Shown here in pieces: positions 27,167-35,073 of a stretch of DNA of 64,000 bases; position 1 is the first letter of the stretch, and the number at the start of each line of letters is the position of its first letter. The stretch lies in NCBI GenBank assembly GCA_016714125.1, contig JADJNX010000020.1, positions 1-64,000 on the forward strand. Reading direction: 5' to 3'. This DNA comes from Ignavibacteriales bacterium. Lineage in GTDB: Bacteria > Bacteroidota > Ignavibacteria > Ignavibacteriales > Ignavibacteriaceae. Below the pieces are notes generated by a model. The model made no database searches. It saw only the letters and a program-made list of their open reading frames with translations, and was not told the DNA's origin. A program made the position numbers and the translations under genes.

Positions 27167-28711
27167 ATGAAAAAGTTTTTGTTAATATTCCTTTTAGCAA
27201 CAGTTTCTACACTTTTTAGTCAAAAAACAGGAGAAGTGCGAGAAGGTAAAGTCACATTTGTTTCATCCCAAAATATTTATGTCCAGTTTACTACTACCGA
27301 AGGAATATTTGAAAAAGATACACTTTGGATGGTCGTTAGTGGGAAAGATGTGCCGGTTGTACTTGTGAATTTTATCAGTTCCAAATCGGCGGCAGGCAAC
27401 AACATTGGTGAAGTAAAGATCGAAAAAGAGATGATTTTGAGAGCTTACCCATCGGTTGTGGCAAAAAAAGATGAAAAAATTGTTGAAGAGCCTGTAACCC
27501 CTGTGATCACTGATCAGCCTAAAGTTTTGCCGGCCAACTTTAAACCGGTTGAAAAAAAGAATTACCGTGGGCGGCTTTCGGTTCAGTCATCCTCTGATAT
27601 CAGTAACATCACCGGATCACCCGGAAATCAGAGATGGCGCTATGGACTCTCTTTTAATGCTGATAGGATCAACGGAGGCAATTTCTCATTTTCTTCATAC
27701 ACTACTTTCTCTTATCTCACCCGTGACTGGGGTAGAGAGGGACATGACCTCGGTAGAAAACTTAAAATTTACGAATTGAAGGGTGGCTACGCCTTTGATT
27801 CCCTCTCTTTCATAAATGCTGGAAGGTTTGTTTACCGCAAGATTTCAAATATCGGTGCAGTGGATGGACTACTTTATGAACGCAGCATCGGTAAAAAATG
27901 GTCGGCAGGAATCTTCGCGGGAAGCAGACCAAATATGCTTGACTATGGCTATAATTTTAAGCTCTTTCAGTTTGGTGCTTATGCTGCCCAATCCGACTCT
28001 TTGGGTACAGGTTTGATGGAGAATTCGATTGGATTTGTAAATCAAACAAACGATTTTAAGACGGACAGAAGATTTATTTATCTACAACATACTTCCAACC
28101 CGATAACATCTTTGTCGTTTTTTGCTTCATCAGAGGTTGATCTCTATAAACTTGAAGCAGGAGAGGGGAAAACAAGCCCTGATCTTACAAATCTTTATGT
28201 GTCAACACGATATGCATTCTCAAGAGAGTATAATATAAACCTGTCGTATGATGTCAGAAAAAATGTTATTTATTATGAAACCTACAGATCTTTTATCGAT
28301 TCTGTATTGTTTAATGAAACACTACAAGGTTTACGCATCGGATTTAACACTACTGCAATTAAAAACTTTTCAATTTCCCTTAGATCAGGATTCAGGAACA
28401 TGGGAAATGACGCCCGCAGCTCATCCGATTACGGTTTAAGTATGTACTATTCAAATGTCCCGTATATCGCCGGATACATATCGGCAAATGTTGGATATTT
28501 AAAAAGTGTTTATGTAGAAGGTCTAAATTTTGGAGTGGGGTATTCCCGGAATCTTCTTGAAAATCTTTATACCACAATTGGTTACAGAAATATCAATTAT
28601 GAATTTAATCGTGGTGGATCAAAACTTAGCCAGAACATCATTTCTCTCGATCTGAATTACACAATCAACAAAGCCATTAACCTTGGTCTCAACTACGAAG
28701 GCGTTTTTTAA
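27167..28711 (+). CDS. Outer-membrane beta-barrel protein of the cytochrome cluster
   Basis: 514 residues with a signal peptide (KKFLLIFLLATVSTLFSQ), an N-terminal soluble domain of about 110 residues (with EGKVTFVSSQNIYVQF), a Pro/Lys linker, and then about 370 residues of alternating aromatic/hydrophobic strands and short turns. The C-terminus is a typical barrel ending (LDLNYTINKAINLGLNYEGV then a final Phe). It starts 3 bases after the giant cytochrome stop and so is surely co-transcribed. By position it is the candidate porin that would hold a multiheme cytochrome in the outer membrane, as MtrB does for MtrA. No sequence likeness to MtrB can be claimed by eye. Confidence 0.72.
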   Translation: MKKFLLIFLLATVSTLFSQKTGEVREGKVTFVSSQNIYVQFTTTEGIFEKDTLWMVVSGKDVPVVLVNFISSKSAAGNNIGEVKIEKEMILRAYPSVVAKKDEKIVEEPVTPVITDQPKVLPANFKPVEKKNYRGRLSVQSSSDISNITGSPGNQRWRYGLSFNADRINGGNFSFSSYTTFSYLTRDWGREGHDLGRKLKIYELKGGYAFDSLSFINAGRFVYRKISNIGAVDGLLYERSIGKKWSAGIFAGSRPNMLDYGYNFKLFQFGAYAAQSDSLGTGLMENSIGFVNQTNDFKTDRRFIYLQHTSNPITSLSFFASSEVDLYKLEAGEGKTSPDLTNLYVSTRYAFSREYNINLSYDVRKNVIYYETYRSFIDSVLFNETLQGLRIGFNTTAIKNFSISLRSGFRNMGNDARSSSDYGLSMYYSNVPYIAGYISANVGYLKSVYVEGLNFGVGYSRNLLENLYTTIGYRNINYEFNRGGSKLSQNIISLDLNYTINKAINLGLNYEGVF

Positions 28712-29234
28712 GGACCATTTACGACAAACCGGCTTTTTGTGGATATTACAACGAGATTTTGATTTTAGGGGAGGCGGGGTGGGGGATAGTTACGCGGATT
28801 CCTCGGATTAACACAGATTTTCACGGATGAAAAAGCGTAAGTGACAGGAGAGGTAATCGTCCCGATTGCCCTCTGCAAAACGAAAAACCGTAAGAGATAA
28901 TTGTTAAAAGGGTTTTAGTCATGTTGCATCATACAACGTCCTGTGAATAAATTCACAGGCTATTGGTTTGTCAATCAGGGAAATTTAAACCAATAGCATG
29001 GGGTTTCAACCCCATGAGACTGGGCGATCATTTGATTGTTTACCCTTATCCCAAATTTTATTATACAATAATATTTCTCTCTTAATTAATTGGTGAATGG
29101 GGACTTCTTTACATGAATGAATTCATCCTGCGATATCGGGACTATTCCACTCGCCCCTCCTACCCCTCAAATTTTCCCCAAAGTCAGAAAACAAGAAAAG
29201 ATTATATTTCAGGACAGATTTTTTATTAATAGAA
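28712..29234. other. 523-bp intergenic region with repeat elements
   Basis: No gene is seen. At 28791-28829 there is a TACGCGGATTCCTCGGATTA then ACACAGATTTTCACGGATG element, related to the degraded element at 63130-63168. At 28940-29016 three hairpins stand side by side (listed separately). The rest is unremarkable A/T-rich sequence; the promoter of the following gene should lie near its end. Confidence 0.6.
28940..29016. repeat. Triple-hairpin palindromic element
   Basis: Three abutting inverted repeats: CCTGTGAAT/ATTCACAGG (28940-28959, 2-base loop), CTATTGGTTT/AAACCAATAG (arms 28960-28969 and 28987-28996, 17-base loop) and CATGGGGTT/AACCCCATG (28997-29016, 2-base loop). All three stems are perfect over 9-10 bp. 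This may be a REP-like or MITE-like element or a structured RNA. Confidence 0.8.
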
Positions 29235-30247
29235 ATGAATATGAAGACCTTTAAACTGATTTCGGCGTTCGTAATTTTTATAACTCTTGTTGCTTTCCCC
29301 CAAAACGAAGAAAAACTTTTTGTTGTGGCATCTTATAATGTGGAAAACCTTTTTGATACAATTAATGACCCCAACATAGATGATGAGCAATTTTTGCCTT
29401 CTGACAGTTCAAAATGGAATAGTGAAAAATACAGTGTGAAGCTTAAAAACCTTGCTGCCGTGATCGACTCAATGAACAACGGATGGGGACCCGACATTCT
29501 TGGGCTCATCGAAGTGGAAAACAAAGCCGTTATCGAAGATCTGGTCGCTCGTTTAGGCAACGGAAAAAAATATGAGATCATCCACTATGACTCCCCGGAT
29601 GGAAGAGGAATTGATGTGGCATTGATCTACAATAAAGAATTTTTCTCAATTGCCCGTTCGGAAGCTCTTGAAGTGGTACTCCCCGACAAATGGCCCACCA
29701 GATCAATTCTTCACGCCGTTCTCTGTGATGCAAAAGGGATCGAATTTAACTTTTATGTAAATCATTGGCCATCACGCAGAGGTGGAGAAAAATCTGCATC
29801 AGCGCGAATTGCAGCAGCTTCTGTACTCAGAACAAGCATTGATAAGGTTCTTAAAGAAGACCCTAAGGCAAAATTATAATGATGGGAGATTTTAATGATG
29901 AACCGCTTGATGTTTCGGTTGAACAAACTTTAAGAGCTGGACTTATGGTCTGCATCCCCGGTTCACAAATTGACACAGCGGTATATAATCTGGCGATGGA
30001 AAAGAAAATCGCCGGAGAGGGAACCTATCTCTATCAGGGAAACTGGAACATGCTCGATCAGATTATTGTATCAGGCTCTGTTGCTGCATCCAACTATCTC
30101 TGTAATTCGTATTCGATTTTTAAACCTGAATTCATTTTACAGAAAAACGGAAAATATGCCGGATCGTCACTTCCAACATTTGGCGGCAAAAGATATTTTG
30201 GCGGATACAGCGATCATTTCGCCGTTTATGCAGTTTTCCGGTTCTAA
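29235..30247 (+). CDS. Secreted endonuclease/exonuclease/phosphatase family protein (one frameshift)
   Basis: About 337 residues with signal peptide FKLISAFVIFITLVAFPQ. The family core is clear: ASYNVENLFDT (metal-binding Asn), PDILGLIEVENK (catalytic Glu), GIDVALIYNK, NHWPSRRGG and, after the break, MMGDFNDEPLD (GDFND) and a C-terminal GGYSDHFAVYA (SDH catalytic His). The frame breaks at 29872 where GCAAAATTATAATG should be GCAAAAATTATAATG (A4 for A5), restoring KAKIIMMGDFNDEP. Members cleave DNA/RNA or phosphoesters. The form seen here is common in Bacteroidota as an exported enzyme of unknown substrate. Confidence 0.85.
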
Positions 30248-30252
30248 TAACT

Positions 30253-31732
30253 ATGGCGGATGATATCAAAACTGACCTTTTTGACCTTTTTTTAGGCCCA
30301 AAAGGGGAAAACTCCCGTTACTTTGAAGAACTTGTTTCACGGGTTATCAGAAGCCATGCAGACCTGAGAGCCAATTATTCCAAGGATGACTTATCACTTT
30401 TAGAAGGTACACCCGGCTCTCAGAAACTTGAGGAAGAACTCAATAAGTTTCTTGAACTTCAAAAGAATAATCTTCCATATTTCCACCCAAGATATTCAGC
30501 TCAGATGTTGAAGGACCCAACAATCCCTTCAATTCTTGGCTACCTTGCGTTTATTATGTCCAATCCCAACAATCACGCATGGGAGGGAGGACCCGTAACA
30601 ACGGAAATGGAACTTGAAGTTGTTGATACACTCCTCAAAATGTGTGGTTTTAAATCAGGATGGGGCCATCTCGCCAGTGGAGGTTCCCTTGCAAACATGG
30701 AAGCTGTTTGGGCAGCCAGAGACTATTATGGAAATGGGACTGTTTTCTTTTCCGAAGTATCCCACTATTCGTGGAAACGAATCTGCAAAATCCTTAATAT
30801 CGATTCTTATGATGAGGTAGCTGTTGACGGCGACTTCCGGATAAACCTTGATGCTCTCGAAGATGCATTAAAAAAATCGAATAAACCGCTTATGGTGGTT
30901 GCAAATTTTGGGTCAACAGGAGCAGGAAGTGTTGATGATATTGAAGGAATCATTGAATTAAAATCCAGATATAATTTTCATCTACATATTGATGCTGCTT
31001 ATGGTGGATTTTTTTAGATCATGTATCCTTGATGACAACTATGGACTTCTTCCTTATGATCCAGAAGGAGAAGTTTCGCTTCATTCCTATACTCAAATGA
31101 AACATTTTGTTGAAGCAGATTCCATCACGATAGACCCCCATAAACAGGGTTTTATGCAGTATGGAGCAGGAGCTGTGATCTATAAAGATGAGGCACTCCG
31201 AGAACCACTTTCGAACACAGCACCCTACACCTATCACAAAACTGATAAACCAAATATCGGAATGTTTTCATTGGAAGGATCAAGACCGGGTGCTATGGCA
31301 GCCGCCTGTTATCTGACTTATAAAGTTTTACCCCCAGTTGCTTCAGGTTTGGGTTCACTGTTAAAACTCTCTCTCGCATCCGCCAATAAATTTTCCGAAT
31401 TGATGGATTTCTCGGATAAATTCAACAATTTCAGTAAAAATGATCTCGACATCTGCACAGCAACAACGATTGCAGGGGATGATGTATCAAAAATCAATAA
31501 AAAGAACCTGGAAATTTATCAGAGACTCTCTGTAGAGAATCCAGATGCACCTTTCATAATCTCAAAGTTCGTTGTATCCCCGGAAATTCTCGCACGGGCA
31601 TACCCTTCCTTAAAAAACATTAATAATGAGAATTTTTCTGCACTTCGCACAGTCTTTATGAAACATTGGAATGCTCTTGATGATTTTAGGTATGTCAAAC
31701 AACTTGTTGAGGAAATGAATTTCAAGTATTAG
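30253..31732 (+). CDS. PLP-dependent group II decarboxylase (one frameshift)
   Basis: About 492 residues of the aromatic-L-amino-acid/glutamate decarboxylase superfamily. Visible are PYFHPRYSAQM, the substrate-side NNHAWEGGPVTTEMELEVV, ASGGSLANMEAVWAARDYYG, FGSTGAGSVDD, the PLP-contacting HIDAAYGGF and the Schiff-base lysine in TIDPHKQGF. The frame breaks at 31010-31016, where a T7 run reads TTT TTT TAG; with T6 the chain continues GGFFRSCILDDNYGLLPYDP. Substrate cannot be told from sequence. It starts 5 bases after the endonuclease-family gene. The stop TAG lies inside an AGGTATT heptamer array, so the first unit encodes the last residues. Confidence 0.85.
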
Positions 31733-31751
31733 ATATTAAATATTAGGTATT
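31724..31751. repeat. AGGTATT heptamer array at the decarboxylase stop
   Basis: Units AAGTATT, AGATATT, AAATATT, AGGTATT. The first unit lies inside the coding sequence (K-Y-stop) and the array continues past the stop at 31730-31732. Confidence 0.8.
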
Positions 31752-31858
31752 ATTTTTTTGCTCTGCGAAAATATGTTTAATCTGCCTCCCCCAAAAAAAA
31801 CCTTGATCGATTACCTGTTAATTTCATATTTTTTGATTTTGAATAAATCAGGAATCAT

Positions 31859-32745
31859 TTGTCGAGGAGTTTATTGATCCCAACGCCACAAGGATTATAC
31901 TGTCCTGTTGGTGATTTCCATATTGATCCACATGGAGCTGTAGATCGGGCTATCATTTCACATGGTCATAGCGATCATGCCAGAAAAGTTGCCAAAAAAT
32001 ACCTTGCCCATAAAGATTCCGCCGGGATTCTCCGTACCCGCCTTGGTAAAGGTATATCTCTTTCAACTCTTGAATATGGCGAATCTCTTACCTTAAATGG
32101 TGTTCGGGTTACTTTGTTTCCCGCGGGACATCTGCTTGGTTCATCTCAAATTCGTTGTGAATACAAAGGAAATGTCACTGTATTTACGGGAGATTTTGGA
32201 ACAACAAAAAACGATACATGTAAACCATTCCAACCTGTAAAATGTGATACTTTTATTCCGGAATCCACTTTCGGATTGCCTTTGTATGAATGGACAGATC
32301 CTGAAATTGTTTATCAAGAAATAAATGACTGGTGGAGGCAAAACAGGGATAAAGGACTTGCCTCTGTTCTCTATTGTTATTCGCTTGGCAAAGCCCAGCG
32401 GATTTTAAAAGCACTCGATACATCAATAGCCCCAATAATCGTTCATGATTCAGTTGATCAAATGAATGACTGTTATCAAAATGCGGGAATAGATCTGCCA
32501 CAAACATTAACGGGATGGGACAGAGAAGGGAAACCCGCTGATGCTGGAGCCTTAGAGGGTTTGTGCTTTCAGATCATACCGACTGGAGTGGATTGTTAAG
32601 TGCAGTTAAAGAAACAGGTGCTGAAAGAGTATATCCAACTCACGGTTTCACACAGCAGTTTTCAAAATATCTGAGGGAGATCGGTTATGATTCTTCCCCA
32701 CTGGAGGCAACATTCTCCGGTGATGAATTGGAAGGGGAGGATTAA
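31859..32745 (+). CDS. Ligase-associated DNA exonuclease (metallo-beta-lactamase fold), frameshifted and shortened
   Basis: MBL-fold/CPSF-like nuclease that usually accompanies a bacterial ATP-dependent ligase. Key residues: LYCPVGDFHIDPHGAVDRAI at the N-terminus, metal motif SHGHSDHA, FPAGHLLGSSQIR, VFTGDFGTT and ESTFGLP. After a break near 32551 (GGG where G4 restores LEGFVLSDHTDW) the C-terminal motifs follow: SDHTDWSGLL, and VYPTHGFTQQFSKYLRE. About 295 residues, below the usual 330-340. The stretch between GKPADAGAL and GFVLSDHTDW seems to lack about 35-40 residues that relatives have. TTG start at 31859. The ligase-like gene follows 2 bases later. Confidence 0.8.
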
Positions 32746-32747
32746 TT

Positions 32748-33650
32748 GTGAAAGCTTTTGCCACACTTTTCAGAAAACTTGAGGAGACCACCGATCAAAA
32801 GGTGAGGATGGAAGTTATAGTCGATTATTTCAGAATATCAACATCTGAAGAAATTGCATCAGCCATCGATTTTATTTCTGGTCACCGACCCAAAAGAATA
32901 GTTGACCTGTCAACACTAAAGGCATCGATCCCTCAAATGACCACCCTTCCTCAGTGGTTGATCGAAGAATGTCACGCTCATTCCGGCGATTGGGCGGAAG
33001 TAGTTTCACTCATGATAAAATCAACCAAAATAGAGCCGGATAAGAGTCTCCCGACATGGATCAACAAGATTGAACGATTACGAAATCTTGATTCTACAAA
33101 AAAAATGGAGGGTGTTTTGTCCGCTCTTCAATCCGTTTCAAGTGATGAAAGGTATTTCCTGATTAAATTGTTCACGGGAGGAACCCGACTCAAAATTCCA
33201 CTTGAGTTGTTAATAAAATGCCATGATATTTTCTCCGGAACTCCTCAGGAAAACCTTGAGGATAACCCGGATAAAAAAGTCATGCGTCATAAAGTCGTGG
33301 CTGTTCTTCTTTATGTAAAATATGGAAGAGGCACAAGCACTGAATATTCCTTTGCCGTGAAGAAGGGGGATGGGCTGGTTACTTTTACAAAAATCACTTC
33401 AGATGGTGAAGTTGAATTCGACAAAGAAGTTTCAACTTTTGTAAAAAACAACACGATCGAAAAATTTGGTCCCGTGATTTCTGTTAAACCTGAAATGGTC
33501 TTTGAACTTGAGTTTGAGGATGTTCGGTTCTCTTCACGACATAAATGTGGTATTTCACTGGTTTCTCCAAGAATTATTCGTCTTCTAAGGGGAACTTCAC
33601 CCGTGGATGTTGCCTCCATCGAATATGTTTCTTCTCTCATCTCCATTTGA
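32748..33650 (+). CDS. ATP-dependent DNA ligase homologue missing the adenylation domain
   Basis: 300 residues whose two ends match bacterial ATP-dependent ligases of about 530 residues. Residues 1-~163 are the N-terminal DNA-binding domain: MKAFATLFRKLEETT, FISGHRPKRIV, LPQWLIEECHAHSGDWAEVV, and DERYFLIKLFTGGTR at the end. Residues ~183-300 are the OB-fold domain: VVAVLLYVKYGRGTSTEYSF, FVKNNTIEKFGPVISVKPEM, and VRFSSRHKCGISLVSPRIIR. The nucleotidyltransferase core between them, with the KxDG lysine, is absent and replaced by about 20 linker residues (IFSGTPQENLEDNPDKKVMR). The junction is in frame, so no catalysis is expected. It could be a genuine non-catalytic paralogue or an assembly deletion of about 600-700 bases; the exonuclease before it is also shortened. 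Confidence 0.8.
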   Translation: MKAFATLFRKLEETTDQKVRMEVIVDYFRISTSEEIASAIDFISGHRPKRIVDLSTLKASIPQMTTLPQWLIEECHAHSGDWAEVVSLMIKSTKIEPDKSLPTWINKIERLRNLDSTKKMEGVLSALQSVSSDERYFLIKLFTGGTRLKIPLELLIKCHDIFSGTPQENLEDNPDKKVMRHKVVAVLLYVKYGRGTSTEYSFAVKKGDGLVTFTKITSDGEVEFDKEVSTFVKNNTIEKFGPVISVKPEMVFELEFEDVRFSSRHKCGISLVSPRIIRLLRGTSPVDVASIEYVSSLISI

Positions 33651-33668
33651 ACTTTTTTAATGGAATTA

Positions 33669-33773
33669 ATGTTATAACATGTAGCACAGATTCAGAATAG
33701 ACATTTATCTGTCGACTTCAAAGAAAAATAAAATAATATTAAATAGTTGTTGCAACATTAAATGTTTTAACAT
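33669..33773. promoter_or_regulatory. Candidate MarR operators upstream of yceI-marR
   Basis: Palindromes ATGTTATAACAT (33669-33680) and ATGTTTTAACAT (33762-33773) share the ATGTT..AACAT arms, and TGTTGCAACA (33748-33757) is a third palindrome. They lie in the 162-base spacer before the yceI gene, which is followed by a marR gene, so autoregulation is the natural guess. No binding evidence exists. Confidence 0.45.
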
Positions 33774-33812
33774 ATATTTATACATCAATTTTATTTAATT
33801 ATTACCCATAAC

Positions 33813-34407
33813 ATGGAGAACCAAATGAAGAGATCTTTTCTCGCATTAGCGCTTGCTTTCATTTTTGCAGGCTCAGTATTTTCACAGTCATCATGGACAT
33901 TCGACAAAACCCACACAAAAATTGGTTTTAGTGTAGATTACATGCTCATCACCGATGTCACCGGATATTTCAAGAAATTTGATGGTTCAGTTACCACTGC
34001 AAAAGAAGATTTTGTTGATGCTTTGGTTAGCTTTACTGTTGATGCTTCAACTGTTGATACAGACGAGCCTAAAAGAGACGAACATTTAAAGGGCGAAGAC
34101 TTTTTTTACACGCAAAATTTCCTAATTTTACTTTTAAAAGTACTTCAATGAAGAAAGTAAAAGGAACAACTACGCATTAGTTGGAAATTTGACCATGAGA
34201 GGTGTAACAAAATCAGTTACCCTTAACGGTACATTTGGTGGAGTGAAAAAAGATCCATGGGGAAACACCAAGGCAGGTTTTAAGTTGACGGGCACCGTGA
34301 ACAGAAAAGATTATGGCATCAACTGGAGTAAAGCCCTCGATGGTGGAGGTTTTGTTGTCGGTGATGAAGTAACATTAAACATAAATGTCACACTCATTAA
34401 AAAGTAA
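33813..34407 (+). CDS. YceI family periplasmic protein (two frameshifts)
   Basis: YceI-like lipocalin-fold protein that binds isoprenoid lipids in the periplasm. Signal peptide MKRSFLALALAFIFAGSVFS, then WTFDKTHTKIGFSVDYMLIT, and the typical DASTVDTDEPKRDEHLKGED. The frame breaks near 34114-34117 (CAAAATTT for CAAAAATTT, restoring KFPNFTFKSTS) and near 34163 (GGAACAAC for GGAAACAAC, restoring GNNYALVGNLTMRGVTKSVT). It ends VTLNINVTLIKK. Co-directional with a MarR regulator 2 bases later, a frequent pairing. ATG 33813 or the second Met (33825, MKRSF) may start it; the latter gives a better signal peptide. Confidence 0.85.
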
Positions 34408-34409
34408 AA

Positions 34410-34859
34410 ATGCGTTTAGAAGACGAAATTAAGCAAAAAAAGTTCAAAAACGAATTTCAGAAAACGGCTGTTAATCTGATCTATACCTCTAACTGGATAG
34501 AAGCAAAATTTGCACCGTGGATGAAGGAATTTGGCCTCACTGTCCAACAATTTAATATCCTCAGGATATTAAGAGGGCAGTACCCGACTCCGGCAACCAT
34601 TAATCTACTTAAAGAGAGGATGCTCGACAAAATGTCGGATGCCTCACGGCTTGTGGACAGGCTCCTTGAAAAGGGATTACTTTCTCGACAAGTATGTGAT
34701 AATGACAGACGGAGAGTGGATATTCTGATTACGCAGGAGGGCTTGGACCTTCTCGAAAAAATTGATGGTCATGAACAGAAGTTTTATACAGAGTTAAACA
34801 ATCTTACTGCTGATGAAGCTCAAGCCTTAAACAGTCTTCTCGACAAATTCCGAGGGTAG
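34410..34859 (+). CDS. MarR family transcriptional regulator
   Basis: 149 residues, winged helix-turn-helix. Features: an N-terminal dimerisation helix (KKFKNEFQKTAVNLIYTSNW), helix-turn-helix GLTVQQFNILRILRGQYPTP then LKERMLDKMSDASRLVDRLL, a wing with RQVCDNDRRRVDILIT, and a C-terminal helix. The charged DNDRRR wing is characteristic. It probably controls the yceI gene directly upstream; candidate palindromic operators are at 33669-33773. The ligand is unknown. A strong hairpin terminator follows. Confidence 0.88.
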   Translation: MRLEDEIKQKKFKNEFQKTAVNLIYTSNWIEAKFAPWMKEFGLTVQQFNILRILRGQYPTPATINLLKERMLDKMSDASRLVDRLLEKGLLSRQVCDNDRRRVDILITQEGLDLLEKIDGHEQKFYTELNNLTADEAQALNSLLDKFRG

Positions 34860-34880
34860 AATTTTATATCCTTTTAATCT

Positions 34881-34915
34881 AAAGCTGTTCTCAAATGAGA
34901 GCAGCTTTTTTTTTA
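34881..34915 (+). terminator. Rho-independent terminator after marR
   Basis: AAAGCTGTTCTC and GAGAGCAGCTTT pair around AAAT, with a T9 tail. Confidence 0.88.
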
Positions 34916-35073
34916 TCTTTGCAGAGTAATAATTCATCGTGGAATAAGCATTACATATCGAATATCACCTTGAAATAATTATCCATTAGTTATATTACCT
35001 TTAGTCATTAAGGCAATTATTTAACTGATTAAAGGCCTGCTATTTTTAGCGATTATTATCGAGCGAGCATAAA

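Noticed and set aside
31010..31016. Programmed frameshift in the PLP decarboxylase at the T7 run
   Set aside because: The same single-base homopolymer pattern breaks at least ten unrelated genes here, so an error is far simpler.
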